From Marinobacterium halophilum (GTDB lineage: Bacteria; Pseudomonadota; Gammaproteobacteria; Pseudomonadales; Balneatricaceae), in the NCBI RefSeq assembly GCF_003014615.1, contig NZ_PYGI01000016.1, positions 45,829 through 109,828 of the forward strand: a DNA stretch of 64,000 nt. Reading direction: 5' to 3'. The notes beneath the pieces were generated by a model. The model searched no databases. It saw only the letters and a list, made by a program, of their open reading frames with translations, and was not told the DNA's origin. Position 1 is the first letter of the stretch. Each line of letters opens with the position of its first letter. Position numbers and translations under genes: made by a program. Below, one piece after another: positions 26,998 to 35,981 of this stretch.

Positions 26998-28170
26998 ATG
27001 GCGCAACGACTCACATACTCGACCGCACTCATGTATCTCACCCTGCTGCTGGCATTGCTGCTGGCCGGTACCGTACAGGCGGCCTCCGCACTGATTCCGG
27101 CTCCGCCGCAGGTATCGGCTCGTTCCTATCTGGTGATGGACACCGATACCGGTCACATCATTGCCGCCGATCGCGAGAACGAACGCTTTGCGCCGGCCAG
27201 CCTGACCAAAATGATGACCAGCTACATCGTTGAATACGAGATCAGCAAAGGCAACATTGCCGAAGATGATCTGGTGTTGATCAGCGAAGAAGCCTGGCGT
27301 ACCGGTGGTTCCCGCATGTTTATTCAGGAAGGCACCCAGGTAAAGGTGGGTGACCTGTTGCGTGGCGTGATTATCCAGTCCGGTAATGATGCATCTGTTG
27401 CTTTGGCCGAGCACATTGCCGGCAGTGAACGTGCCTTTGCTGATCTGATGAATCAGCATGCCCGCCTGCTGGACATGAACGACACCCATTTCGTCAATGC
27501 CACCGGTCTGCCGGCCGAAGATCACTACTCGTCCGCTATCGATCTGGCCAAATTGGCCAAGGCACTGATCACCAAGTTCCCCGAGCACTATGCGATCTAC
27601 TCGCAGAAGTACTTTACTTACAACAATATCCGCCAGCCCAACCGTAACAAGCTGCTGTGGCGTGATGACAGTGTGGATGGCATCAAGACCGGTCATACCG
27701 ATGATGCCGGTTTCTGCCTGGTGGCATCCGCCAAGCGTGATGACATGCGTTTGATCTCGGTGGTGATGGGCACTGATAGTGAAGATGCCCGTGCCCGTGA
27801 AAGCCAGAAACTGCTCTCCTACGGCTTCCGCTATTACCGTACCCATCAGCTGTATACGGCAGGTCAGGTGTTGGAGGACAGCAAGGTTTGGGCCGGTAGC
27901 CGGGATCAGATTCGTCTGGGCCTGACGGAAGACCTGGCAGTCACCGTGCCACGCGGCAAGACCGATCAGCTGGAAGCGAATATCGAGCTGGACAAGGTTA
28001 TCAAGGCACCGATTGAACAGGGTCAGGAATTGGGCAAGGTACGCGTCAGCATTGATGGCGAAACCGTGACCACCGTACCGCTGGTCGCATTGGAAGCGGT
28101 AGCGGAAGGTGGTTTGTTCAAGCGTATCTGGCACGCAATCGTGCTGTTTTTCCTTGGCCTGATCAACTAA
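26998..28170 (+). CDS. dacA: D-alanyl-D-alanine carboxypeptidase (PBP5/6 family)
   Basis: 390 residues with a signal peptide. It trims the terminal D-Ala of peptidoglycan pentapeptides in the periplasm. Motifs: SxxK at Ser68 (PASLTKMM), SGNDASVAL (SxN) and IKTGHTDDAGF (KTG). The C-terminus GGLFKRIWHAIVLFFLG is the amphipathic helix that anchors PBP5 to the inner membrane. An 86-bp gap separates it from rlpA, so it may have its own promoter. Confidence 0.97.
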   Translation: MAQRLTYSTALMYLTLLLALLLAGTVQAASALIPAPPQVSARSYLVMDTDTGHIIAADRENERFAPASLTKMMTSYIVEYEISKGNIAEDDLVLISEEAWRTGGSRMFIQEGTQVKVGDLLRGVIIQSGNDASVALAEHIAGSERAFADLMNQHARLLDMNDTHFVNATGLPAEDHYSSAIDLAKLAKALITKFPEHYAIYSQKYFTYNNIRQPNRNKLLWRDDSVDGIKTGHTDDAGFCLVASAKRDDMRLISVVMGTDSEDARARESQKLLSYGFRYYRTHQLYTAGQVLEDSKVWAGSRDQIRLGLTEDLAVTVPRGKTDQLEANIELDKVIKAPIEQGQELGKVRVSIDGETVTTVPLVALEAVAEGGLFKRIWHAIVLFFLGLIN

Positions 28171-28202
28171 AAAACAGGCACAAACCTTGAATCCGGTTTA
28201 TG

Positions 28203-28229
28203 CTGCCCACATCTTCAGGATGTGGGCAG
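28203..28229 (+). other. Strong hairpin between dacA and the aminotransferase start
   Basis: An 11-bp perfect stem, CTGCCCACATC (28203-28213) with GATGTGGGCAG (28219-28229), around TTCAG. It ends 9 bases before the next start codon and has no T run. It could attenuate read-through from dacA or control translation of the next gene, which has no visible Shine-Dalgarno sequence. Confidence 0.5.
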
Positions 28230-28238
28230 TTGCATTAT

Positions 28239-29102
28239 ATGAACAGCGAAATCGTCTATCTCAACGGTCAGTTTCTACCCGCCGATCAGGCGCGGATCTC
28301 CGTGTTCGACCGCGGGTTTCTGTTTGCCGATAGCGTCTATGAAGTGATTCCCTATTATCAGGGGATCGGTTTTCGCCTGCAGCAGCACCTGGATCGTTTG
28401 GCATATAGCCTGCGGGCGGTCCGCATTCAGGCAGAAGCGGACTGGGTCGGCATACTGGATGAGCTGGTGCAGCGTAATGGTGGCGGCAACCTGTCGGTCT
28501 ATCTGCAAATCAGCCGTGGCAGCGCCGGGTACCGCACCCATACCTATGACGACAGCATGCAGCCGACCCTGTTTGCCTGCACGTCGCCCATTCGCGATAT
28601 CTATGAAGACGGTGCCGAGCAGGTCAAAGGCTATAATGTAATTGTTACGGCAGATCTGCGCTGGCGACGCTGTGATATCAAGTCCACCGGTCTGTTGCCC
28701 AATATTCTGGTGCTGCAGCAGGCGCGTGAAGCCGGAGCCGATGAGGCATTGCTGGTACGTGACGGGCTGCTCAGTGAGGGTACATCGAGCAACCTGTTTC
28801 TGGTGCGCCAGGGTGTGATCTATACCCCCAAGCGCAGCTCAGAGATTCTGGGTGGCACTACCCGCGAGCTGATTCTGGAGTTGGCGGCCGAGGCCGGCAT
28901 CCCTTATCAGGAAGTGGATCTGCAACCCGAAGAGCTGGACCATGCCGACGAGGTGTGGGTGTCCAGTTCGACCCGTGGCGTAATGCCTGTTTTAAGTATA
29001 GATGGCGTACCTGTTGCCGATGGTCTTAAAGGCCCCTTGTGGCAGCGGATGTTCGCTCTGTTTACCCGTTTTCAACACCGGCTGATGACCGGAGAGGCAT
29101 AA
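28239..29102 (+). CDS. Class IV aminotransferase, probable D-amino acid aminotransferase
   Basis: 287 residues from ATG 28239. A fold-type IV PLP enzyme: the start MNSEIVYLNGQFLPADQARIS, FDRGFLFADSVYEV and the lysine region CDIKSTGLLPNILVLQQA (Lys148 by position) match D-alanine aminotransferase (Dat) more than IlvE or PabC. Dat interconverts D-Ala and D-Glu with their keto acids. Position directly after dacA, which releases D-Ala, fits D-Ala recycling (inference). Its stop overlaps the ybeD start by one base. Confidence 0.88.
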   Translation: MNSEIVYLNGQFLPADQARISVFDRGFLFADSVYEVIPYYQGIGFRLQQHLDRLAYSLRAVRIQAEADWVGILDELVQRNGGGNLSVYLQISRGSAGYRTHTYDDSMQPTLFACTSPIRDIYEDGAEQVKGYNVIVTADLRWRRCDIKSTGLLPNILVLQQAREAGADEALLVRDGLLSEGTSSNLFLVRQGVIYTPKRSSEILGGTTRELILELAAEAGIPYQEVDLQPEELDHADEVWVSSSTRGVMPVLSIDGVPVADGLKGPLWQRMFALFTRFQHRLMTGEA

Positions 29103-29377
29103 TGAGTACTGAACCTGAAGCACCGAAAATCGAATTTCCGCATCCCAACTATCCGATCAAGGTGATCGGCGACAACCTGGCCGATTTCAAGGGAATGGTG
29201 ATCGAGATTGTGCAGGTTCATGCACCGGATCTGGATATCGAGCAGATCACCATACAAGCCAGTGGCAAAGGCAATTACAGTGCCGTGCGGCTGAAAATCA
29301 CCGCGACCAGTGAGCAGCAACTGATCAATTTGCATGAAGATCTCAAGGCCACCGGGCGTGTGAAGATGGTGCTCTGA
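29102..29377 (+). CDS. ybeD: DUF493 family protein YbeD
   Basis: 91 residues starting [20 protein letters not shown] after GGAGAGG. The family core FPxxYPIKVIG and the C-terminal [15 protein letters not shown] are typical of YbeD (87 residues in E. coli), a small ferredoxin-like-fold protein without an established role. It lies between dacA/dat and lipB as in E. coli (dacA-ybeD-lipB). The lipB ATG overlaps its stop. Confidence 0.93.
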   Translation: MSTEPEAPKIEFPHPNYPIKVIGDNLADFKGMVIEIVQVHAPDLDIEQITIQASGKGNYSAVRLKITATSEQQLINLHEDLKATGRVKMVL

Positions 29378-30039
29378 TGACGGTCGCTGATGAGCTGATC
29401 ATCCGCGAATTGCAGGGCTTGCAGCCCTATGAGCCGACTTGGCAGGCGATGCAGGCCCTGACCGCCAATCGTGATGCTGACACTGTCGACGAGATCTGGC
29501 TGCTGCAGCATGAGCGGGTGTTCACTCAGGGTCAGGCCGGCAAGACCGAGCACCTGCTCAGCCCCGGTGATATCCCTGTTGTGCAGGTGGATCGTGGCGG
29601 GCAGGTGACCTATCACGGTCCCGGCCAGCTGATTGTGTATTTGATGCTGGACCTGCGTCGGCGCAAGCTGGGCGTGCGTGAACTGGTTGATATTATTGAA
29701 CAATCGATCGTCGAACTGCTGGCTGATTACGGTATCAATGCCTATCCCAAAGCGGATGCACCGGGTGTGTACGTCAACGAACAGAAAATCTGTTCGCTGG
29801 GACTGCGCATTCGTCGCGGCTGTTCCTTTCACGGACTGGCGCTGAATCTGGATATGGATCTGGAACCTTTTCTGCGCATCAATCCCTGCGGCTATGCCGG
29901 TTTGCAGATGACTCAATTGCGCACGTTAGCGGCGCAGGCTGAACTGGACGCGGTCCCCAATAACCTAGTAAATTACTTGGTTAAGAAGTTGGGGTATACT
30001 GTTCTCACTCGCACACACACACACTGGAAGACTGATTAG
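29377..30039 (+). CDS. lipB: Octanoyl-ACP:protein N-octanoyltransferase
   Basis: 220 residues. It moves octanoate from acyl carrier protein to lipoyl domains, the first step of lipoate synthesis. Catalytic residues fit Lys137 ([11 protein letters not shown]) and Cys171 ([14 protein letters not shown]), equivalent to K135 and C169 of E. coli. [17 protein letters not shown] is the substrate tunnel motif. The last codons contain a short CA dinucleotide tract (30012-30024). lipA follows after 1 bp. Confidence 0.96.
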   Translation: MTVADELIIRELQGLQPYEPTWQAMQALTANRDADTVDEIWLLQHERVFTQGQAGKTEHLLSPGDIPVVQVDRGGQVTYHGPGQLIVYLMLDLRRRKLGVRELVDIIEQSIVELLADYGINAYPKADAPGVYVNEQKICSLGLRIRRGCSFHGLALNLDMDLEPFLRINPCGYAGLQMTQLRTLAAQAELDAVPNNLVNYLVKKLGYTVLTRTHTHWKTD

Positions 30040-30040
30040 T

Positions 30041-31018
30041 ATGGCTGAATCCTCCGAAAACAAGGCCGGCCGGGTCGAGCAGGGCGTCAAACTGCGCGGT
30101 GCCGACAAGGTCGCCCGCATCCCGGTCAAGGTAATTCCGACGGAAAAGGACGAAATGCTGCGCAAGCCTGACTGGCTACGTGTGCGCATGGGTTCCAATG
30201 CGGAAGTGAAGCGGATCAAGGATAAGCTGCGTAAACACAAGCTGGCGTCGGTCTGTGAAGAAGCGAGCTGCCCTAACCTGGGTGAGTGCTTCAGCCACGG
30301 TACGGCCACGTTCATGATCATGGGCGATATCTGTACCCGCCGTTGTCCATTCTGTGATGTGGCCCATGGCCGCCCCAATGCGCTGTCAGTGGATGAGCCG
30401 CGTGAGCTGGCAGAAGCGATTGCCGATATGGGGCTCAAGTATGTGGTTATCACCTCGGTGGATCGTGACGACCTGCGTGACGGCGGTGCCCAGCATTTTG
30501 CCGACTGCATTCGTGAAACTCGTGAGCGCCTGCCGAGTATTCAGATCGAAACACTGGTACCCGATTTCCGTGGACGTATGGATGTAGCACTGGACATACT
30601 GGAACAGACGCCGCCCGACGTGTTCAATCACAATCTTGAAACCGTGCCGCGTCTGTACCGCAAGGTGCGTCCGGGTGCCGACTACCAGTGGTCACTTGAC
30701 CTGCTCAAGCGGTACAAGGCACTGCGTCCTGAAGTCCGCACCAAGTCGGGTCTGATGGTCGGCTGTGGTGAAACCAATGACGAGATCATCGAAGTGATGC
30801 GCGACCTGCGGGCTCATGATGTCGACATGATCACCATTGGTCAGTACCTGCAGCCGAGCCGAAACCATCTGGCGCTGGAGCGCTACGTGACCCCGGCCGA
30901 GTTTGCCGAGTTTGAGCGTATTGCCAAGGAGATCGGTTTTACCCATGTGGCCAGCGGCCCGTTGGTACGCTCTTCCTACCATGCGGATCTGCAGGCTAAG
31001 GGTGAAAAGGTAGGTTGA
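30041..31018 (+). CDS. lipA: Lipoyl synthase
   Basis: 325 residues (E. coli 321). A radical-SAM enzyme that inserts two sulfurs into octanoyl-lipoyl domains. The auxiliary cluster motif [12 protein letters not shown] and the radical-SAM motif [10 protein letters not shown] are intact, and the C-terminal [11 protein letters not shown] contains the serine that ligates the auxiliary cluster. It ends the long plus-strand run begun at proA; a terminator follows. Confidence 0.97.
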   Translation: MAESSENKAGRVEQGVKLRGADKVARIPVKVIPTEKDEMLRKPDWLRVRMGSNAEVKRIKDKLRKHKLASVCEEASCPNLGECFSHGTATFMIMGDICTRRCPFCDVAHGRPNALSVDEPRELAEAIADMGLKYVVITSVDRDDLRDGGAQHFADCIRETRERLPSIQIETLVPDFRGRMDVALDILEQTPPDVFNHNLETVPRLYRKVRPGADYQWSLDLLKRYKALRPEVRTKSGLMVGCGETNDEIIEVMRDLRAHDVDMITIGQYLQPSRNHLALERYVTPAEFAEFERIAKEIGFTHVASGPLVRSSYHADLQAKGEKVG

Positions 31019-31045
31019 TACCGTCATCCTTGATCCAGATCGAAA

Positions 31046-31065
31046 AAAGCGCCTGAGGGCGCTTT
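31046..31065 (+). terminator. Intrinsic terminator after lipA
   Basis: Stem AAAGCGCC (31046-31053) with GGCGCTTT (31058-31065), loop TGAG, followed by GTTTG. It is 28 bp after the lipA stop. Confidence 0.75.
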
Positions 31066-31091
31066 GTTTGTGATTGCACCGATGTGAGTAA

Positions 31092-31120
31092 CTTAATATA
31101 TTAGATATATCTTATTTATT
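31092..31120 (+). promoter_or_regulatory. AT-rich promoter region with palindrome before the OsmC-like gene
   Basis: A very AT-rich run between lipA and the OsmC-like ORF contains the perfect palindrome AGATATATCT (31103-31112), possibly an operator or just a -10 region. No regulator is known from the sequence. Confidence 0.3.
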
Positions 31121-31136
31121 ATGTTGAGGAATCACG

Positions 31137-31592
31137 ATGAGTGCCAACAAGCGTGTGGCCGTTAATGCCGAGATGAATGACGGGTTTCTGGTCAGTGCCG
31201 ATATCCGGGGTCACCACATGAGTATCGACCAGCCGGAAGCGGCGCGGGGCAGTGATCAGGGGCCGACGCCGCTGGAATATTTTCTGTTCTCACTGGGTGG
31301 CTGCATCTGCACCATCGGCCGTATCGCCGCCATGCAGCAGAAGCTTGATCTACGCAGCATGAAGGTTAGCGTCGAAGGGGATTACAACCCGGCAGGCCTG
31401 CTGGGCAAGCCTTGTGATGACCGCACCGGCTTCCAGCAGATCCAGGTATCGGCCGAGATTGATGCCGATATGACGGATGAGGAAAAACAGGTATTTCTTG
31501 ATGCTGTCTGCGAGCGTTGCCCGTTGCATGACAACATTCGCCTGGAAACGCGTGTTACCCACCAGCTGGCGGCACCGAGTTGCAGCGCCTGA
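31137..31592 (+). CDS. OsmC family protein
   Basis: 151 residues preceded by TTGAGG. OsmC-fold proteins are thiol peroxidases or relatives that reduce organic hydroperoxides. The two expected cysteines are present in FSLGGCICTIG and DAVCERCPLHDNI. GPTPLEYFLFSLGGC is the central helix motif. It is not clearly Ohr (longer motifs differ), so substrate is open. It has its own AT-rich promoter region and ends 20 bp from the convergent dtd. Confidence 0.88.
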   Translation: MSANKRVAVNAEMNDGFLVSADIRGHHMSIDQPEAARGSDQGPTPLEYFLFSLGGCICTIGRIAAMQQKLDLRSMKVSVEGDYNPAGLLGKPCDDRTGFQQIQVSAEIDADMTDEEKQVFLDAVCERCPLHDNIRLETRVTHQLAAPSCSA

Positions 31593-31612
31593 TCAACTGC
31601 TGGGTATTGGGT

Positions 31613-32062
31613 TCAGCGCACGGGCGGCACTTCCAACAGGAAAGTGACCGGCCCGTCGTTGAGCAGCTCCACTTTCATGTCGGCTCCAAAACGGCCGGTC
31701 TCGACGCTGCTGTGGATAAGGTTGGCGCGGTCAACAAAGTAGTTGTACAGGCGTTCACCCTCTGCAGGGGTGGCACCGGATGAAAAACCGGGTCTCAGTC
31801 CCTTGCGGGTATCCGCCACCAGGGTGAACTGGGAAACCACCAGCAAACCGCCACCGGTATCGGTCAAACTCAGGTTCATCTTGCCGTCGTCATCGGCAAA
31901 AATTCGGTAGTTCAGCACTTTCTGCAGCAGCTTGTCGGCGCAGGCTTCGTCATCACCCTTTTCGACCCCCAGCAACAGCAGGATACCGCCCTTGATCTGT
32001 CCGGTTACCTCTCCGTTCACGGTTACACTGGCGTGGCTGACACGCTGAATAAGCCCCTTCAC
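31613..32062 (-). CDS. dtd: D-aminoacyl-tRNA deacylase
   Basis: 149 residues, matching E. coli Dtd (145). It hydrolyses D-amino acids mischarged on tRNA. The start [19 protein letters not shown] and the active-site motifs [10 protein letters not shown] and [10 protein letters not shown] (the Gly-cisPro-type motif is NDGPVTF) are diagnostic. It lies 14 bp downstream of the proline iminopeptidase gene and probably shares its transcript. The D-amino-acid theme recurs at dacA/dat. Confidence 0.96.
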   Translation of the reverse strand: MKGLIQRVSHASVTVNGEVTGQIKGGILLLLGVEKGDDEACADKLLQKVLNYRIFADDDGKMNLSLTDTGGGLLVVSQFTLVADTRKGLRPGFSSGATPAEGERLYNYFVDRANLIHSSVETGRFGADMKVELLNDGPVTFLLEVPPVR

Positions 32063-32076
32063 GTTAACTCCTCGGG

Positions 32077-33027
32077 TTATGCACTTTGCTCGGCAAACTC
32101 GTCGGTTGCCTGAATCAGGTTGTTGATGATGCCGGGTTCAAATGCGGAATGTCCGGCGTTACGTACGATATGCAGGCGCGCCTGCGGCAGAACACGGTGC
32201 AGGGCGTGGGCCTGTTCCAGCGGGCACACCACATCATAGCGACCATGGACAATGGTTAGCGGGATATCACGCAGTTTGTCGGCATCACGCAGAATCTGAT
32301 CAGGTTCCATAAACGCCTTGTGGATAAAGTAGTGTGCTTCGATGCGGGCCATGGCCAAAGCAAAATACGGATCGCCGAAATGGTCAACCACGTTAGGGTT
32401 CGGGTCCAGTGTCGAGCAGCGTCCTTCCCATACGGACCAGGCCTTGGCCGCCTGCATCTGTGCCAGTTCGTTGTTCGATGTCAGGCGTTTGTAGTAGGCG
32501 CTCAGCAGGTCACTGCGTTCGGCTGTCGGGATCGGTTCCAGATAGTCCTGCCAGTAATCGGGGAACAGCGCACTGGCTCCTTGCTGATAGAACCAGCGTA
32601 CATCCTGCTCCCGACACAGAAAAATACCGCGCAGGATCATGCCGAGCACACGGGCCGGATGGGTCTGGGCGTACACCAGACTCAGGGTAGAGCCCCAGCT
32701 GCCGCCGAACAGAAGCCACTGGTCGATACCGAGGAATTCGCGAATGCGTTCCATGTCACCAACCAGTGCCTGCGTGGTGTTGCCGTCCAGTTCCGCATGT
32801 GGTGTGGAGCGGCCACAGCCACGCTGATCAAACAGGATGATGCGGTAGTGCTCCGGGTTGAAGAAGCGGCGGTGGGCCGGACCGCAGCCGCCGCCTGGGC
32901 CGCCATGCACGAACAGCACCGGAATACCGTTGGGGTTACCACTCTCTTCGACATAGAGGGTATGGCGGCTATCCACGTCAAGCCAGTACTCGTGGTTGTG
33001 GCTGATCTCCGGGTAGAGGGTACGCAT
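32077..33027 (-). CDS. pip: Proline iminopeptidase
   Basis: 316 residues. An alpha/beta-hydrolase (family S33) releasing N-terminal proline from peptides. [19 protein letters not shown] is the HGGPG oxyanion motif, [11 protein letters not shown] the serine nucleophile elbow, and [10 protein letters not shown] and AGHSAFE carry the aspartate and histidine. It is cytoplasmic, with no signal peptide. Start ATG 33027 follows GAAGGAGACAGC. Confidence 0.94.
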   Translation of the reverse strand: MRTLYPEISHNHEYWLDVDSRHTLYVEESGNPNGIPVLFVHGGPGGGCGPAHRRFFNPEHYRIILFDQRGCGRSTPHAELDGNTTQALVGDMERIREFLGIDQWLLFGGSWGSTLSLVYAQTHPARVLGMILRGIFLCREQDVRWFYQQGASALFPDYWQDYLEPIPTAERSDLLSAYYKRLTSNNELAQMQAAKAWSVWEGRCSTLDPNPNVVDHFGDPYFALAMARIEAHYFIHKAFMEPDQILRDADKLRDIPLTIVHGRYDVVCPLEQAHALHRVLPQARLHIVRNAGHSAFEPGIINNLIQATDEFAEQSA

Positions 33028-33104
33028 GCGCTGTCTCCTTCAGGGGCGTGAGTCCTCAGTATATAGAGCCGCTACGGGGACTTGAACCTTGAACCGGTGC
33101 AGGT

Positions 33105-34271
33105 TCAATCAAGAATGATGTGTGGCAGAAAGCGGGACAGATCCTGGGTAATTCTGTGTTGGTCTTCACGGATCGAGATGCCCGCTGGTTGGTCGTCGAC
33201 GAGCCATGAACCGATCAGGGTATGGTTGTCGCCGAAGCGGGGCAATGGATGGTACTGCTGCAGAATATAGCCTTCAGCGCCGTAGGGGCCGTCGGCTGAG
33301 GCTTCTACCCGGCCGTTGTGGATAATCTGGATGTTGGCACCTTCGCGAGAGAAGATCGGCTTGCGCACATAGTGTGTCAGTGCGGCGGCGGCAGGATCAT
33401 CTTCGAACCAGGCCGGCAGCAGGTTGGGGTGGTTGGGAAACAGCTGCCACAACAGGGGCAACAGGGCCTTGTTGGAAAGTATACTTTTCCACAGGGGCTC
33501 CAGAAAGCGGGTGCCACTGGTAGCGACATGGCGGCCGTATTCTTCACGCTGCATGAATTCCCAGGGATAGAGCTTGAACAGCCACTGGATTGGTCGGTTT
33601 TCCAGATCGGCAAAACCCCCTGTGGAGGTCAAACCGATGTCATCCACATGCACAAAGCGGGTGCGGACGCCGGCCTGTTCGGCACAGTCCTGCAGATATT
33701 GCACTGTGCCCCGGTCTTCGACGGTATCGCGGCAGCAACTGACGTGCAGATCCATGCCGGGGTAGCGTGCCGCCAGCCTACCAAAACGGGCGATCAGTAA
33801 CTCCTGCAGGGCGTTGAACTGGTCGGCGCGGGCGTTGATCAGGCCACGGTCAACCTGCTGCTCCAGCCATAGCCACTGCCAGAAGCTGGTTTCGTAAAGG
33901 CTGGTGGGAGTGTCGGCGTTGTTTTCCAGCAATTTGGCCGGGCCGTTGCCGTCGTATGCCAGATCGAGGCGGCTATACAGGCTTGGCGAACGGGCATACC
34001 AGTCGCGGGCAATGGCGTCGTGACAGGCATCGGGAATGCAGAAGCGGCGCAGCAGTTGTTCGTCGCGCACAACGCGGTCGACCACTTCCAGACACATCTG
34101 ATGCAGTTCGGCGGTAGGCTCTTCAAGCTCCTGTTCGATCTGTTTCAGGCTGAATTGGTAATATGCACTTTCATCCCAGTAGGGTTCGCCATACAGGGTG
34201 TGAAAGTTGAAACCAAAGTCCCTGGCGGTGTCGTGCCAGTCCGGGCGTTCGGGACAGGGCCGCCTTAGCAT
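33105..34271 (-). CDS. Glutathionylspermidine synthase-like ATP-grasp enzyme (YgiC/YjfC family)
   Basis: 388 residues (E. coli YgiC 386). It has the ATP-grasp amide-ligase domain of glutathionylspermidine synthase but no amidase half. [15 protein letters not shown] and [10 protein letters not shown] are family segments. The E. coli homologues YgiC and YjfC have no settled substrate. Its ATG overlaps the stop of the DUF1190 gene, and DUF350 lies just upstream, the same trio as yjfL-yjfM-yjfC; a coupled role at the envelope is inferred. Confidence 0.9.
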   Translation of the reverse strand: MLRRPCPERPDWHDTARDFGFNFHTLYGEPYWDESAYYQFSLKQIEQELEEPTAELHQMCLEVVDRVVRDEQLLRRFCIPDACHDAIARDWYARSPSLYSRLDLAYDGNGPAKLLENNADTPTSLYETSFWQWLWLEQQVDRGLINARADQFNALQELLIARFGRLAARYPGMDLHVSCCRDTVEDRGTVQYLQDCAEQAGVRTRFVHVDDIGLTSTGGFADLENRPIQWLFKLYPWEFMQREEYGRHVATSGTRFLEPLWKSILSNKALLPLLWQLFPNHPNLLPAWFEDDPAAAALTHYVRKPIFSREGANIQIIHNGRVEASADGPYGAEGYILQQYHPLPRFGDNHTLIGSWLVDDQPAGISIREDQHRITQDLSRFLPHIILD

Positions 34272-34873
34272 CAGCTGCCCCAGGAAGAGGACGAGCGGCT
34301 GGCGGATACGGTGCGGCCGAAACCACCGCGGCCCAACACGGCACTGCTGCCCTTGAGTGGCTTGAAGCTGCTGTCGCTGACACTCAGGCTACGGCTGTAA
34401 TCATTGCCCAGTACGGCACCGTCTGCGGTGGTCCATTTACGGAAGGCTGGCGAGTAGTATTGTTTGCTGCGGGCCAGACCACGCGGACGGTCGAAGTCCA
34501 GATCGAGGTCGGAATCACTGCCGTTATTGGGTAGCATGAATCCGGCCATGCGCGGGATATAGCTTTGCGACAGGGACATGCAGGTATCGGTACCGAAATC
34601 ATATTCACAGTCACCTTGTCGACGGTAGCGTGGTGCTTCCTGGTGCCAACTGGAGAGTGCCTTTTGGTACGCGGGCTGGCATTGGGCCTGGTCGATCGGG
34701 TTGTCGTCTTCGCACTCGTCGACGTTGTTGTAGACGCGAGCATCCTCCGAGTCGCAGCCGTTGAGTAGGGCGGTCACGCCAAAGGCCAGGGCACCGTATT
34801 TGACCATGCTGCCAACACTGGCCTTGCCCTGTTGCTTGCGCATCCGGTCGATATTGATTTGAGAGCGTTTCAT
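34271..34873 (-). CDS. DUF1190 family lipoprotein (YgiB/YjfM type)
   Basis: 200 residues. The N-terminus [20 protein letters not shown] and the cysteine pattern [34 protein letters not shown] are typical of the DUF1190/YgiB family. A hydrophobic stretch ending LLNGCDS could be a lipobox after an unusually long n-region. The C-terminus is serine- and arginine-rich ([12 protein letters not shown]). Middle gene of the DUF350-DUF1190-GspS-like operon. Confidence 0.88.
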   Translation of the reverse strand: MKRSQINIDRMRKQQGKASVGSMVKYGALAFGVTALLNGCDSEDARVYNNVDECEDDNPIDQAQCQPAYQKALSSWHQEAPRYRRQGDCEYDFGTDTCMSLSQSYIPRMAGFMLPNNGSDSDLDLDFDRPRGLARSKQYYSPAFRKWTTADGAVLGNDYSRSLSVSDSSFKPLKGSSAVLGRGGFGRTVSASRSSSSWGS

Positions 34874-34889
34874 CCGTGACTTCCCGTGA

Positions 34890-35300
34890 TCAGTAGGTCA
34901 TTGATGCGGCATTGATAATACCGATCGCGATGGAGGTAGCACCCAGCACCAGGCCGGCAGGCAGTTCATCGGCTTCAATGCGCTGGCTGATTTTCGGCAT
35001 GAACAGGCGCACGATCAGGTAAGCAACGAGCTGGGCCAGCAATGCCACCACGGCCCAGACGGCGAAGTCGATCAGCGAAACGGAGTTGCTGGCGGCGCTG
35101 CCCAGGGCGATGGCAAAACCGATAATGGCACCGGACAGGGCGCAGCCTGCGGCGACATTCTTCTCTTTGACCAGTGCCCACTCGTCATGGGGCGTGAACA
35201 GGGTGTAGACCACCTTGAACAGCAGCAGGGCAATCAGCGAGATCAGAAAATACAGCGAAAAGGCACTAAGGCCCGTCAGCAGCGGGGCAATGGCGTCCAT
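34890..35300 (-). CDS. DUF350 family inner-membrane protein (YjfL type)
   Basis: 136 residues with about four hydrophobic segments: FSLYFLISLIALLLFKVVY, a second around GAIIGFAIALGSA, a third AVWAVVALLAQLVAYLIV and a fourth LVLGATSIAIGIINAA. This is the DUF350 pattern (two repeats of two helices). It is the first gene of the operon with DUF1190 and the ATP-grasp enzyme; ATG 35300 follows AGGAG. Confidence 0.9.
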   Translation of the reverse strand: MDAIAPLLTGLSAFSLYFLISLIALLLFKVVYTLFTPHDEWALVKEKNVAAGCALSGAIIGFAIALGSAASNSVSLIDFAVWAVVALLAQLVAYLIVRLFMPKISQRIEADELPAGLVLGATSIAIGIINAASMTY

Positions 35301-35392
35301 GCGTTCTCCTGGGGAGGTTGAAAATTGAGGGCCGCTATCATAAATCCGCGCACGGATCAGGTAAAGTCCGGCGCGTGTTCAGGTGTTCGTGC

Positions 35393-35869
35393 TCAGGCTG
35401 AGGGCGTATCGCCAGTGCGGAAGGTATGTTGCACACCCATCAGGAAGTTGCGCAGGATCTGGTCCTTGCACTCGCGGTAGTGCTTGTTGTCGGGCTTGCG
35501 GAAAAACGCACTCAGTTCATGTTTGCTCAGGCAGAACTCGGATGCCTTTAGCGTCTCCAGAATATCGTCCGAAGTCATGTTCAGGGCGATCTTGAGTTTC
35601 ATGAAGATCATGTTGTTGGTCAGGCGTTTTTCCGGCGTGGGCTGGGCACCTTCACGCTTGCCGCGACGAGTATTGATGAAGCCGTTGAGGAAAATGGCCA
35701 GCTCGGTATCGGTTGCCGCGCAGTACCCGGCGTCGTCTTCCTTGCGTAACCAGTTGACGACCTGTTCCTGAGTGACGGTATGGTCGGCAGCCGCAAAGAT
35801 TTCAACCATGGCCGCGTCCTTGAAATCAAAGGCGTAGCGCAGGCGGCGTAAAATATCGTTGTTGTTCAC
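35393..35869 (-). CDS. yehS: DUF1456 family protein YehS
   Basis: 158 residues (E. coli YehS 156). The family repeat is visible twice: MNNNDILRRLRYAFDFKD near the start and NNMIFMKLKIALNMTSDDI in the second half, each followed by a helix with a conserved LSKHELSAFFRKPDNKHY-type segment in the second copy. It is cytoplasmic and of unknown function. It lies downstream of typA beyond a terminator and reads on the same strand. Confidence 0.9.
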   Translation of the reverse strand: MNNNDILRRLRYAFDFKDAAMVEIFAAADHTVTQEQVVNWLRKEDDAGYCAATDTELAIFLNGFINTRRGKREGAQPTPEKRLTNNMIFMKLKIALNMTSDDILETLKASEFCLSKHELSAFFRKPDNKHYRECKDQILRNFLMGVQHTFRTGDTPSA

Positions 35870-35928
35870 AGTGTTTCCTGATCAGGGCCATCGTTCCTTC
35901 AGTGGTGTACAGATGGCAGACAAACAAA

Positions 35929-35955
35929 AAGGCCGGGGATCGCTCCACCGGCCTT
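35929..35955 (-). terminator. Intrinsic terminator after typA
   Basis: Stem AAGGCCGG (35929-35936) with CCGGCCTT (35948-35955). Read on the minus strand it is followed by TTTTTGTTTG. It lies 27 bp after the typA stop. Confidence 0.8.
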
Positions 35956-35981
35956 GTCCGTGCGGTTACGCAGGAAGTGGA

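Noticed and set aside
26836..28134. 432-residue ORF on the minus strand
   Set aside because: Antisense to dacA; the three beta-lactam-binding motifs prove the plus strand is coding.
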